A DNA stretch of 7,705 nt. It comes from Bdellovibrionaceae bacterium UBA2466 (GTDB lineage Bacteria > Bdellovibrionota > FAC87 > UBA2466). This document shows, one piece after another, positions 1 to 5,688 of this stretch (position 1 is the stretch's first letter; every line of letters begins with the position of its first letter). The stretch is from the NCBI GenBank assembly GCA_002342225.1, contig DDPO01000091.1:9154-16858 (forward strand). The letters are read 5' to 3'. Both the position numbers and the translations under genes were made by a program. Below the pieces are notes generated by a model. That model made no database searches, was not told where the DNA came from, and was given only the letters and a program-made list of their open reading frames with translations.

Positions 1-1274
1 AGTGTAGAGGCTAGATCTTCTGCTTTTGTGTACTCGCAATAATAGACGTGGATTCTTCCAGAGTCGGTAGTTTTAACATCTAATTTAGAAACGAGTTGCT
101 TTAACTGCTCAAAACCTGCGAGATTTGCAAGGATGACCAAGCTGTTTGTTTGTTCATCAGGGATAATTTTTGAAATAACACCTCCGCCTCGGGTTCTTTC
201 GAGTGCGCTTTTTCTAAACGATCGAGGTTGTCCTGGAGATCCCTTGCCTTCGCTATAAATTTCTCCCAACATATCAGCGATAGCTTTAGCCCCGCCATTT
301 TTTATTCGTAGCACATGTAATGTGGTTTCATAATTTTTTACATCGAGAGTTTCGAGTATTTCTTTGATTCTTTGAATATTAGATGCACTGTCAGTGATAA
401 TAATTGAGTTTGTTGGCTCGTAAGCAAATAGTTTGCCTTGGCGAGTGGTGAGATCACGAAATTCTCGCTGGACTTCATCAGCATTGATAAATTTCAATTG
501 GAAAATCCGTGTAATAAACTGATCATCCTTGGGCGCATAATCTCCAGCATATGTTTTAACAGGGGCTCGTTTCGCCTCATTCGAGTCAATAACTCGAATG
601 TACTTACCGGCTTGAACAGTTGTAAGACCGTTCGCTTCTAGAGCGGTTAAAAACGCTTGATAGGCTTCTTGCAGAGAAACTGCGGAAGGTCCCATGATTG
701 TAATGCGCCCACCAATTTTTTTGGGATCGACAATAAAATTTTTACCAGTCCATTTGGAGATCATAGTGACGACATCTTTAATGTCTTTGTCCATGAGATC
801 GAAATTTTTTACCTCAAGAGATTTAATTGATGGATCTAGCTCTAAGTAGTCAGCTAGCTTAGGGGCTTCTTTCTTTTTCTTTCCAGCGGTTGCAGAGTTG
901 CTTGGACCAGAGGGTAGTGTAGGTCCCAGTGAAGTCGGAGATTGGATTGAAGGAGAGATGGTCGGGCTCGGATTAGCGATGCGAGCTGGCGGTTGAACTC
1001 GTGGAGCTTGGGACGGGGGTGGTTCTGGCATGGGTTGAGGCTGGGGGCTTGATGGGGCGGACTCAGGTGCTTGAAATCCGAAGTTCGATCCCGGGTCTAA
1101 AAAATTATCATCTTCTTGAAACTCGGAACCAGGAGGAGGTGGAGAGGAACCGTCAGGTACCCATCCAAAAGGATTGCCGCCAGCATCGGGTGGTGGTGGT
1201 TCGGTCCAAGATGTTTTGGGCAAGGCCAAGCTAAAGCACAAAACTATGAGAAGAATGATAGATTTTTGTTTCAT
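1..1274 (-). CDS. gspD: Type II secretion system secretin GspD, N-terminal 424 residues (C-terminus beyond left edge)
   Basis: This is the outer-membrane channel subunit of the type II secretion system. The visible part has a Sec signal peptide (about residues 1-23: a Lys-containing start, then a hydrophobic run IILLIVLCFSLAL). A long proline-rich low-complexity linker follows (about 25-138, ending in KKKK). The periplasmic ring domains come next: N0 (about 154-230, VKNFDLMDKDIKDVV to KYIRVID), N1 (about 254-312, with YEPTNSIIITD), N2 (about 316-400, with IPDEQTNSLVILAN) and the opening of N3 (407 onward, VYYCEYTKAEDLA). The domain order and the repeated NSLVI/NSIII motifs are typical of GspD. 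The secretin barrel lies outside the window. The start is ATG at 1274, with a GAGG Shine-Dalgarno (1280-1283) five bases upstream that overlaps the gspC stop. No frameshift is seen across the 424 codons. It follows gspC in the usual T2SS gene order. Confidence 0.95.
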   Translation of the reverse strand, partial: MKQKSIILLIVLCFSLALPKTSWTEPPPPDAGGNPFGWVPDGSSPPPPGSEFQEDDNFLDPGSNFGFQAPESAPSSPQPQPMPEPPPSQAPRVQPPARIANPSPTISPSIQSPTSLGPTLPSGPSNSATAGKKKKEAPKLADYLELDPSIKSLEVKNFDLMDKDIKDVVTMISKWTGKNFIVDPKKIGGRITIMGPSAVSLQEAYQAFLTALEANGLTTVQAGKYIRVIDSNEAKRAPVKTYAGDYAPKDDQFITRIFQLKFINADEVQREFRDLTTRQGKLFAYEPTNSIIITDSASNIQRIKEILETLDVKNYETTLHVLRIKNGGAKAIADMLGEIYSEGKGSPGQPRSFRKSALERTRGGGVISKIIPDEQTNSLVILANLAGFEQLKQLVSKLDVKTTDSGRIHVYYCEYTKAEDLAST

Positions 1275-1279
1275 ATGGG

Positions 1280-1284
1280 CCTCA
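1280..1284 (-). promoter_or_regulatory. gspD ribosome-binding site overlapping the gspC stop codon
   Basis: On the minus strand the bases read TGAGG, then five bases, then the gspD ATG at 1274. The TGA is the gspC stop codon and GAGG is the Shine-Dalgarno. A ribosome ending gspC therefore sits on the gspD initiation site, which points to translational coupling. This spacing also fixes the gspD start. Confidence 0.7.
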
Positions 1285-2283
1285 TTTCACTTCATAGGTC
1301 AGCGGAATTTCTTGCCCGCCCCGTAAGACTTTAAGATCAATTCGTCTAGCATTTCGTAGCACTTGAAAAGCTTCGACCCCTTTTCCAATGTTGTCGAAGA
1401 CCACGTCGTTAGCGGACAAAAGTACATCCCCTTGGGAAAGTCCCAACGATGCAAAAGGAGAGTCCGCTTCTATATTTTGAATTAAGAAACCTTTCATTTT
1501 GTTATTCATTGAAAAGGGAACAGCTTTTGCCGTTTGAAGCACATTATTAATATCTTTTAATTGTTGCTCTAAGTAGTTTTGTTTAACTGCGTAGTTGTAC
1601 TCACCAACTTTATTGATGCCCTCATTGACTCGGCTGTCTTTCATTCCTAAGAGGGCGTCATTGCCTTCGGGAATAGCTATGAATTCCAGCTCTTGACTTT
1701 GTTTCACTTGAAAGCAAAATCGTTTTCTATCGACTTTTAGTGCTTGGTATCGACCATCCGAAAACACCTCATCTTTTTTTACTGCAAATTTAGTGGGGCG
1801 CCCTTCCTCTTCCAGTAAAGCCACTGAGAGATCTTCATTGGTCATCACGATAGTTCCAAGAAGCTTGAGTCTTGAATTTGATGCGGGTTTAGCTTGAGAA
1901 AAGCAATCTAATAAACCTTGGTCGAAAGGTTCTGGAATTTTATTTTCTACGTTGAAAATATTTCTATTTTCGATAGCTGTGAAATCTTCTGCTGGAGCCA
2001 TTGGTCTCTGAGGGATTATTTTTTTTGTAGGTAAGGGGGTATACGTGGGTCGAATGAAATAGGTCCCAATGATTCGTGATGAGATCGCACTCGCCAAAAG
2101 AACGGCAAGAGTGATTAGCCCCATTCTGAAAAAAACCGAGTGTTCTTGAACGGAGTTGAGATCGAGCTTTTTGGGAATTTTTTGATTCAACGAGCCAAAA
2201 ACTCGTTTTGCGCTTTTTCCCGAGGACGAGCGAGTGGCATCGGGTCCTCGTTGTTTGAAAAACTTTTTGAAAAATTTTTTCAT
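1282..2283 (-). CDS. gspC: Type II secretion system inner-membrane protein GspC with PDZ domain
   Basis: GspC is a bitopic inner-membrane protein that connects the cytoplasmic-membrane platform of the type II system to the secretin GspD. The 333-residue protein has a short, very basic cytoplasmic tail (starts MKKFFKKFFKQRG). One transmembrane helix follows (about 52-74, FFRMGLITLAVLLASAI), then a proline-rich spacer (about 79-98). A homology-region (HR) domain spans about 102-205, opening with AIENRNIFN and containing LKLLGTIVM. A PDZ domain occupies about 260-333 (GFLIQNIEADSPFASLGLSQ, then GDVLLSAND). The PDZ class is one of two known GspC types, the other having a coiled coil. The ATG at 2283 has only a short AGG (2288-2290) as Shine-Dalgarno. 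gspD follows after 7 bases. Two cysteines (C127, C190) lie in the periplasmic part; whether they form a disulfide cannot be judged. Confidence 0.9.
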   Translation of the reverse strand: MKKFFKKFFKQRGPDATRSSSGKSAKRVFGSLNQKIPKKLDLNSVQEHSVFFRMGLITLAVLLASAISSRIIGTYFIRPTYTPLPTKKIIPQRPMAPAEDFTAIENRNIFNVENKIPEPFDQGLLDCFSQAKPASNSRLKLLGTIVMTNEDLSVALLEEEGRPTKFAVKKDEVFSDGRYQALKVDRKRFCFQVKQSQELEFIAIPEGNDALLGMKDSRVNEGINKVGEYNYAVKQNYLEQQLKDINNVLQTAKAVPFSMNNKMKGFLIQNIEADSPFASLGLSQGDVLLSANDVVFDNIGKGVEAFQVLRNARRIDLKVLRGGQEIPLTYEVK

Positions 2284-2348
2284 TTAGCCTGCAAATGAGT
2301 TTATGACTCAGTGTGATTTTGTGAAAAAAGAAACCCTACTCAGGATAG

Positions 2349-2364
2349 TGCAAAGGTAAGACCA
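2349..2364 (-). promoter_or_regulatory. Candidate sigma-54 (-24/-12) promoter for gspCD
   Basis: The minus strand reads TGGTCTTACCTTTGCA. It has the invariant GG and GC of sigma-54 promoters at the exact 10-base separation, plus a complete TTGCA -12 block. The rest of the -24 block (CACG in the consensus TGGCACG-N4-TTGCA) is not matched. Transcription would start near 2338, giving a leader of about 55 bases before the gspC ATG. I see no good sigma-70 pair in the same gap. This is a pattern match in one short region and should be treated as a candidate only. Confidence 0.3.
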
Positions 2365-2391
2365 GTTTTTTCGTCTAAAAAAAGACCAATT
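2358..2391. repeat. Pair of near-identical 10-bp direct repeats in the gspC/DUF309 divergent region
   Basis: AAGACCAGTT (2358-2367) and AAGACCAATT (2382-2391) differ at one base and start 24 bp apart. The first copy overlaps the -24 half of the candidate sigma-54 promoter. They could be regulator half-sites or a chance repeat in an A/T-rich spacer. Confidence 0.3.
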
Positions 2392-2447
2392 AAATCAAAG
2401 GTGCCCTTTGGGTTGACGCAAAAAATCATGTATCACCTGTCAAAATT

Positions 2448-2453
2448 TACAAT
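2448..2453 (+). promoter_or_regulatory. Possible -10 element for the DUF309-transporter pair
   Basis: TACAAT matches the sigma-70 -10 consensus at five of six positions and lies 24 bases before the ATG at 2478, giving a leader of about 18 bases. No matching -35 lies 16-18 bases upstream. A good TTGACG exists at 2413-2418 but is too far away (29-base spacer). The call is weak. Confidence 0.2.
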
Positions 2454-2477
2454 AAAGCGGACGAAACAGATGACAAA

Positions 2478-2885
2478 ATGGCAAAACAATCTCCTGGTGA
2501 CGAGACCACAATAAATCGGTACCCTTCCAACATGGAAAAAGAGCTTTTTGAGAAGGGTTGTAATCATTTTGACGCGGGTGAATATTTTGATGCTCATGAG
2601 GTTTGGGAAGAGATCTGGGTAGATTCGTTTGGCCCACGCAAATATTTTCTTCAGGGGCTCATTCAAGCTGCGGTTGCGCTGCATCATGCACGAAACGAAA
2701 ATTGGGCAGGAACACGAAAGCTGTCGGCTAGCTCAATGGACTATTTGGAACGGGGACGCTCTGAGGGGTTTGAGGTTGATGTTGATCAAATGAAAGATCG
2801 AATTGTTGATTTTGAAGTAGCTCTGCAAAAGAAATTAAAAGGAGAATCTGAGGCTTTACCTTTTTATAAATTGCCTCGGAAATAA
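2478..2885 (+). CDS. DUF309 domain-containing protein
   Basis: This is a small soluble protein of the DUF309 family (Pfam PF03745), whose biochemical function is not established to my knowledge. The 135-residue sequence has the family signature: FDAGEYFDAHEVWEEIW (about 31-47), with the hallmark HExWE at H40-E45, then LQGLIQAAVALHH (58-70), and a later Gly-Thr-Arg-Lys-Leu turn (78-82). It is predicted to be all-helical, with conserved His and acidic residues that could form a polar or metal-binding face; that is an inference. The start is uncertain. The ATG at 2478 has no clear Shine-Dalgarno, and Met19 at 2532 would still leave the whole domain intact. No other in-frame start exists upstream before the stop at 2391. 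The zinc transporter gene begins 2 bases after its stop, so the two are probably one transcript. Confidence 0.85.
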   Translation: MAKQSPGDETTINRYPSNMEKELFEKGCNHFDAGEYFDAHEVWEEIWVDSFGPRKYFLQGLIQAAVALHHARNENWAGTRKLSASSMDYLERGRSEGFEVDVDQMKDRIVDFEVALQKKLKGESEALPFYKLPRK

Positions 2886-2887
2886 TT

Positions 2888-3817
2888 ATGGTCGAAAACC
2901 ACAGTCATGATCATGAACATCATCATCACCCCCATGATGCTCGTTCAGCCAGAAAATCTTTAAGCGCCGTCTTAATTTTATCTTTGGCATACATGTTAGC
3001 TGAGATAGTTGGCGGAATTAAAAGTGGGTCATTGGCCCTCTTAGCTGACGCTGGTCACATGGCTATCGACTCTGCAGCCATTGCACTCTCTCTATTTGCA
3101 GTTTGGATTGCTCAACGACCTGCTACTGCAGAAAAGACCTATGGTTATTATAGAGCAGAAATATTGGCTGCTCTTATTAATGGTGCAACCTTGATTTTGG
3201 TGGCAATTTGGATTTGTTACGAAGCTTGGGAGCGATTTTATTTGGAAAGACCCGTTCGAGGAGATCTCATGACGGGAATTGCGTTAGGTGGACTGGTAGT
3301 TAATTTTATCAGCTTGTTCTTGGTACATAGGCATGAAGGACACAATTTAAATACTCGAGGGGTTTGGCTTCACTTGGTCAGTGATACTTTGGGATCAGTT
3401 TCTGCCATAGTAGCCGGGGTTATGGTTTGGAAATTGGGTTGGACAATTGCTGATCCCATTATTTCGATAGTGATTTCGCTTTTTATTTTTTGGGGTGCTT
3501 GGAGATTGGTTAGAGAGTGTGTTGATGTGCTTCTAGAAGCAGTTCCGAAAGGCGTTGATGTATCGGAAATTAAAAAGTCGATAGAAGGCTTGGCTGGAGT
3601 TCGTGAAGTGCACGATCTCCATGTGTGGACAATGACGAGTGGAGTACCACTTTTGACTGTGCACGTTACTGCCGAAGCAAATGTTGATAGTGGAGAGTTG
3701 CTTAGCAGAATAAATAGTCTTCTTGTTGGAAAGTTTCGAATAGATCACACAACTGTTCAGATTGAGCCTGAAACTTATGTAGCTCCTGACGAGTGCTGTA
3801 AAATTTTAAAAAATTAA
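2888..3817 (+). CDS. Cation diffusion facilitator (CDF) transporter, probable Zn2+ exporter (CzcD/ZitB type)
   Basis: This inner-membrane antiporter is expected to export Zn2+, and possibly Cd2+ or Co2+, in exchange for protons. The 309-residue protein has a histidine-rich cytoplasmic N-terminus (eight His between residues 5 and 16). Six predicted membrane segments follow between about 25 and 215, then a cytoplasmic C-terminal domain (about 218-298) containing VREVHDLHVWTMTSG. The transport site is visible as H57/D61 in TM2 (LADAGHMAID) and H162/D166 in TM5 (HLVSD). This His-Asp/His-Asp set is the pattern of zinc-type CDF proteins rather than the Asp-rich site of manganese types. The TM3 region also has the usual YGYYRAEILAALING. 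Two adjacent cysteines (C303, C304) end the protein. The ATG at 2888 lies 2 bases after the DUF309 stop, so translation is probably coupled. No metal-regulator site is recognisable upstream. Confidence 0.93.
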   Translation: MVENHSHDHEHHHHPHDARSARKSLSAVLILSLAYMLAEIVGGIKSGSLALLADAGHMAIDSAAIALSLFAVWIAQRPATAEKTYGYYRAEILAALINGATLILVAIWICYEAWERFYLERPVRGDLMTGIALGGLVVNFISLFLVHRHEGHNLNTRGVWLHLVSDTLGSVSAIVAGVMVWKLGWTIADPIISIVISLFIFWGAWRLVRECVDVLLEAVPKGVDVSEIKKSIEGLAGVREVHDLHVWTMTSGVPLLTVHVTAEANVDSGELLSRINSLLVGKFRIDHTTVQIEPETYVAPDECCKILKN

Positions 3818-3829
3818 AGAATTTGAAAA

Positions 3830-5110
3830 CTATTGATTGGGTCCGAACGTTAATTCCCAGAGATCATTTCCGTAGATTTTTCTTAAGTACTCACTTCTCA
3901 TGACATCTGAAGTACCATCTGCGATTCGAAGACCAAAAATGTCAATGTATCGTTGAAATAGATCGAATTGGTTACTAACGCCAGCTGCTCCATGGGTAAG
4001 CACCGCAAACTCTGCTGCTTTGGCTGCAGCTTCAACTGCTTTTGCTTTGGCTCCAGCAGCCAAAACAGCAGCTTCTTCGTAGTTGCCTTGATCCATCAAT
4101 CTTGCGGCTTTTTCAATGTAAGCTGTTTGAGCATCTAGCTCAATAGTGTGATCTGCTAGAGCTTGTTGAAGGTGCGTCATCGAACCGATTTTTTTCCCAA
4201 ACGCCTCTCGTTCTTTTAAACGTTTCCCCGTTATCTCGAGCGCTCGTTTGGCAGTGCCGACGGCTGCGGAGGTTTGCATCAAGCGCCAATAAGCAAAATG
4301 GTTGCGAAAAATTTTACCACCGTCTCCATCTTTTCCGATGCGGAATGAATCGGGAATAAATAACTTATCGAATGAGACTCCACCGAAAGAGTTACCCTTT
4401 AGAGAAGGCGTTTCTAAGTTTGTAAACTTGAGACCTTCATAATCTCTGGGGATTAGGAAAGCGTTAAGTTTTCCCGGTTTATTCTCCTGTCCAGGAGCTT
4501 GGGTGAGAAGAATGATGTGGCTCGCAGTATCGAATCTAGCATTGTAAAGCTTTTCTCCTGTTAATTCGTAGCCTCCATCTACTTTCTTAGCCACACTTTT
4601 CATTCCCCTAATATTGGAGCCAATTTCAGGCTCAGTAATGGCGATAGCCATGTAGCCATTTCCTTTCGCGAATTGTTTTAAGAGCTCTTTGTGCGCTGGA
4701 TTTTCTGATAGCAGAAGTACTCGGGCATGGGCCCCACCAACGATATCTCTCAAGTTCAGATCGTGTCTTCCTGCATGTTCAAAAATTTTGATCATGTCTG
4801 ATGGAGGTAGATTTTTTCCACCGACATCAGTTGGAAGGTCTAGAGCTGGAAGTCCATCTGTTCCTGTTTTTTTGCGCCAAGCCACGGGAGATAAGAAGTC
4901 TGCTTTGCCATGAAACTCCTCAGCGACTTGATCGATAAGTTGAAAATATTTTTCCTGAACTTTGGTCCCATTGTGTCGTAATGGGGTGGGACTCATTTTT
5001 GATAATGTTGTTTTGCAGGGTTCGAAAACGGAAAGTGAAGAAGTAGGGACAAAAACCATAAGAGTCAAAAAAAGAAACTTCATAAGTAGGCGAGTTTTTG
5101 AGGATTTCAT
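3830..5110 (-). CDS. Acyl-CoA dehydrogenase family flavoprotein with N-terminal signal sequence
   Basis: Enzymes of this family oxidise acyl-CoA thioesters at C2-C3 using FAD. The 426-residue sequence carries an N-terminal helical domain (about 47-150), the first family signature around TEPEIGSN (159-166) and GYELTGEKLYNAR (180-192), a middle beta domain (about 155-262), and the C-terminal helical domain. The latter contains the FAD-contact segment REAFGKKIG (301-309), THGAAGVS (372-379) and LRIADGTSDVMR (394-405). The base usually supplied by Glu in xYEGT is Asp398 here. As I recall, similar RIADG-type motifs occur in ACAD10/11-like proteins. Unusually, the protein starts with a basic stretch (KSSKTRLLMK), a hydrophobic core (FLFLTLMVFV, 12-21) and a small-residue run, with possible cleavage after S27, as in a Sec signal peptide. 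The ATG at 5110 is preferred. Met10 and Met39 also lack clear Shine-Dalgarno sequences, and starting at Met39 would remove the signal. The gene stands alone on its strand. Substrate is unknown. Confidence 0.9.
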   Translation of the reverse strand: MKSSKTRLLMKFLFLTLMVFVPTSSLSVFEPCKTTLSKMSPTPLRHNGTKVQEKYFQLIDQVAEEFHGKADFLSPVAWRKKTGTDGLPALDLPTDVGGKNLPPSDMIKIFEHAGRHDLNLRDIVGGAHARVLLLSENPAHKELLKQFAKGNGYMAIAITEPEIGSNIRGMKSVAKKVDGGYELTGEKLYNARFDTASHIILLTQAPGQENKPGKLNAFLIPRDYEGLKFTNLETPSLKGNSFGGVSFDKLFIPDSFRIGKDGDGGKIFRNHFAYWRLMQTSAAVGTAKRALEITGKRLKEREAFGKKIGSMTHLQQALADHTIELDAQTAYIEKAARLMDQGNYEEAAVLAAGAKAKAVEAAAKAAEFAVLTHGAAGVSNQFDLFQRYIDIFGLRIADGTSDVMRSEYLRKIYGNDLWELTFGPNQ

Positions 5111-5165
5111 AAATCTATCATCGGTAAATACGGACCCGAACTAAACGGAAAAAGGACACCTTGAG

Positions 5166-5192
5166 ATTAAAAATCGAAAAAGCTGTCGCCAA
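5166..5192 (-). promoter_or_regulatory. Weak candidate sigma-70 promoter for the acyl-CoA dehydrogenase gene
   Basis: On the minus strand TTGGCG (5187-5192) could serve as -35 and TTTAAT (5166-5171) as -10. The spacer is 15 bases, shorter than ideal. Upstream of it lies an A/T-rich tract that could act as an UP element. The leader would be about 50 bases. Confidence 0.25.
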
Positions 5193-5196
5193 ATAA

Positions 5197-5211
5197 AATA
5201 TTGATAATATT
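5197..5211. repeat. Short A/T-rich inverted repeat in the divergent gap
   Basis: AATATT-GAT-AATATT forms two self-palindromic hexamers separated by three bases, in the middle of an A/T-rich tract (about 5190-5222) between the divergent acyl-CoA dehydrogenase and DUF983 genes. It may be an operator or simply A/T-rich promoter DNA. Confidence 0.25.
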
Positions 5212-5243
5212 AATAAAAATTCGTTGTTCCGGGGTCAGTCTAC

Positions 5244-5273
5244 TCTTTTTGGAGGTGAATCTAAAAAGGAGAG
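5244..5273 (+). other. Possible stem-loop presenting a GGAGGTG sequence with no start codon at a usable distance
   Basis: CTCTTTTT (from 5244) can pair with AAAAAGGAG (5264-5272) with one bulged G, leaving a 12-base loop that contains GGAGGTG (5251-5257). This is the best Shine-Dalgarno match in the window, yet it sits about 56 bases before the DUF983 ATG. The only nearby start is the GTG fused to it (5255), which opens a 13-codon frame. Its role, if any, is unknown. Confidence 0.2.
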
Positions 5274-5299
5274 CATTCAGGCCACGTCCATGTTAGGTC

Positions 5300-5305
5300 T
5301 ATAAA
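5300..5305 (+). promoter_or_regulatory. Candidate -10 box implying leaderless mRNA for the DUF983 gene
   Basis: TATAAA ends 8 bases before the ATG at 5314, placing a normal transcription start at about 5312. The adjacent bases (ACCTTGCC) contain no Shine-Dalgarno, and an in-frame TAA at 5302-5304 rules out any upstream start. The -35 region (TTCAGG, 5276-5281, 18-base spacer) is poor. Confidence 0.35.
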
Positions 5306-5313
5306 ACCTTGCC

Positions 5314-5688
5314 ATGAAACAGAAATCCCTCAGCTTAATTTTATTGCGTGGGCTTAAGGGGAACTGCCCCAACTGCGGTCTTGGCAAAATATTCAAAAAT
5401 TGGTTTGTCTTGAATAAACGATGCTCTCATTGTGGTTGTGAGTTTCAAAGTCGCGAGGATGACACCTATTTTTTTATGTACATGTCCACAGGGTTTTTAA
5501 CCGGATTGTTTATTGTCGCAATGTTTTTTGTCTTCCCCCAAGATTTTCGATTTGCAAAGTTGGTATTGTTATTTGCTTCTGTAGGTATGTTTTTATTAAC
5601 TCATCCCTTTCGCAAAGGATTGGCGATAGCGATTGATTATTTTATAGAAGAAAAGTCTGATTATCCGAAGCGCAGGCAAGGTGGATGA
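5314..5688 (+). CDS. DUF983 family zinc-ribbon membrane protein
   Basis: This is a small membrane protein of the DUF983 family, whose function is not known. The 124-residue sequence begins with GLKGNCPNCGLGKIF (13-27) and continues to CSHCGCEF (37-44). The four cysteines C18, C21, C37 and C40 form a zinc-ribbon-like pair of CxxC motifs. An acidic stretch (REDDTYFF, 47-54) sits where the family usually has a D-G-P-A segment. Two predicted transmembrane helices follow (about 53-73 and 81-98), then a basic tail. The ATG at 5314 is the only upstream in-frame start after a stop at 5302, and no Shine-Dalgarno precedes it, so leaderless initiation is possible. Its last 8 bases overlap the next gene, indicating coupled expression with the shikimate dehydrogenase-like enzyme. 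Confidence 0.85.
   Translation: MKQKSLSLILLRGLKGNCPNCGLGKIFKNWFVLNKRCSHCGCEFQSREDDTYFFMYMSTGFLTGLFIVAMFFVFPQDFRFAKLVLLFASVGMFLLTHPFRKGLAIAIDYFIEEKSDYPKRRQGG

Noticed and set aside
1001..1334. Plus-strand open frames of 72-77 codons opposite gspD
   Set aside because: They are the complement of the proline-rich linker, whose CCN codons give open frames on the other strand. The minus-strand reading has a signal peptide and secretin domains.
2373..2386. GTCT-AAAAAA-AGAC inverted repeat
   Set aside because: A four-base stem is too short to be a terminator or a convincing operator.
2433..2687. Minus-strand open frames covering the DUF309 start
   Set aside because: They resemble no family and oppose the well-supported DUF309 signature.
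3533..3748. Minus-strand 71-codon frame
   Set aside because: It is a shadow of the CDF C-terminal domain.
5015..5017. Cys32 of the acyl-CoA dehydrogenase as a lipoprotein cleavage site
   Set aside because: The preceding residues (VFEP) do not fit a lipobox, which needs small residues just before the Cys.
5255..5296. 13-codon frame starting at GTG inside GGAGGTG
   Set aside because: The start codon is fused to the Shine-Dalgarno with no spacing, and the peptide is arbitrary.
5681..5688. Overlap of DUF983 and the next gene as a possible frameshift or fusion
   Set aside because: Both proteins are complete by family comparison. The 8-bp overlap is ordinary operon packing.
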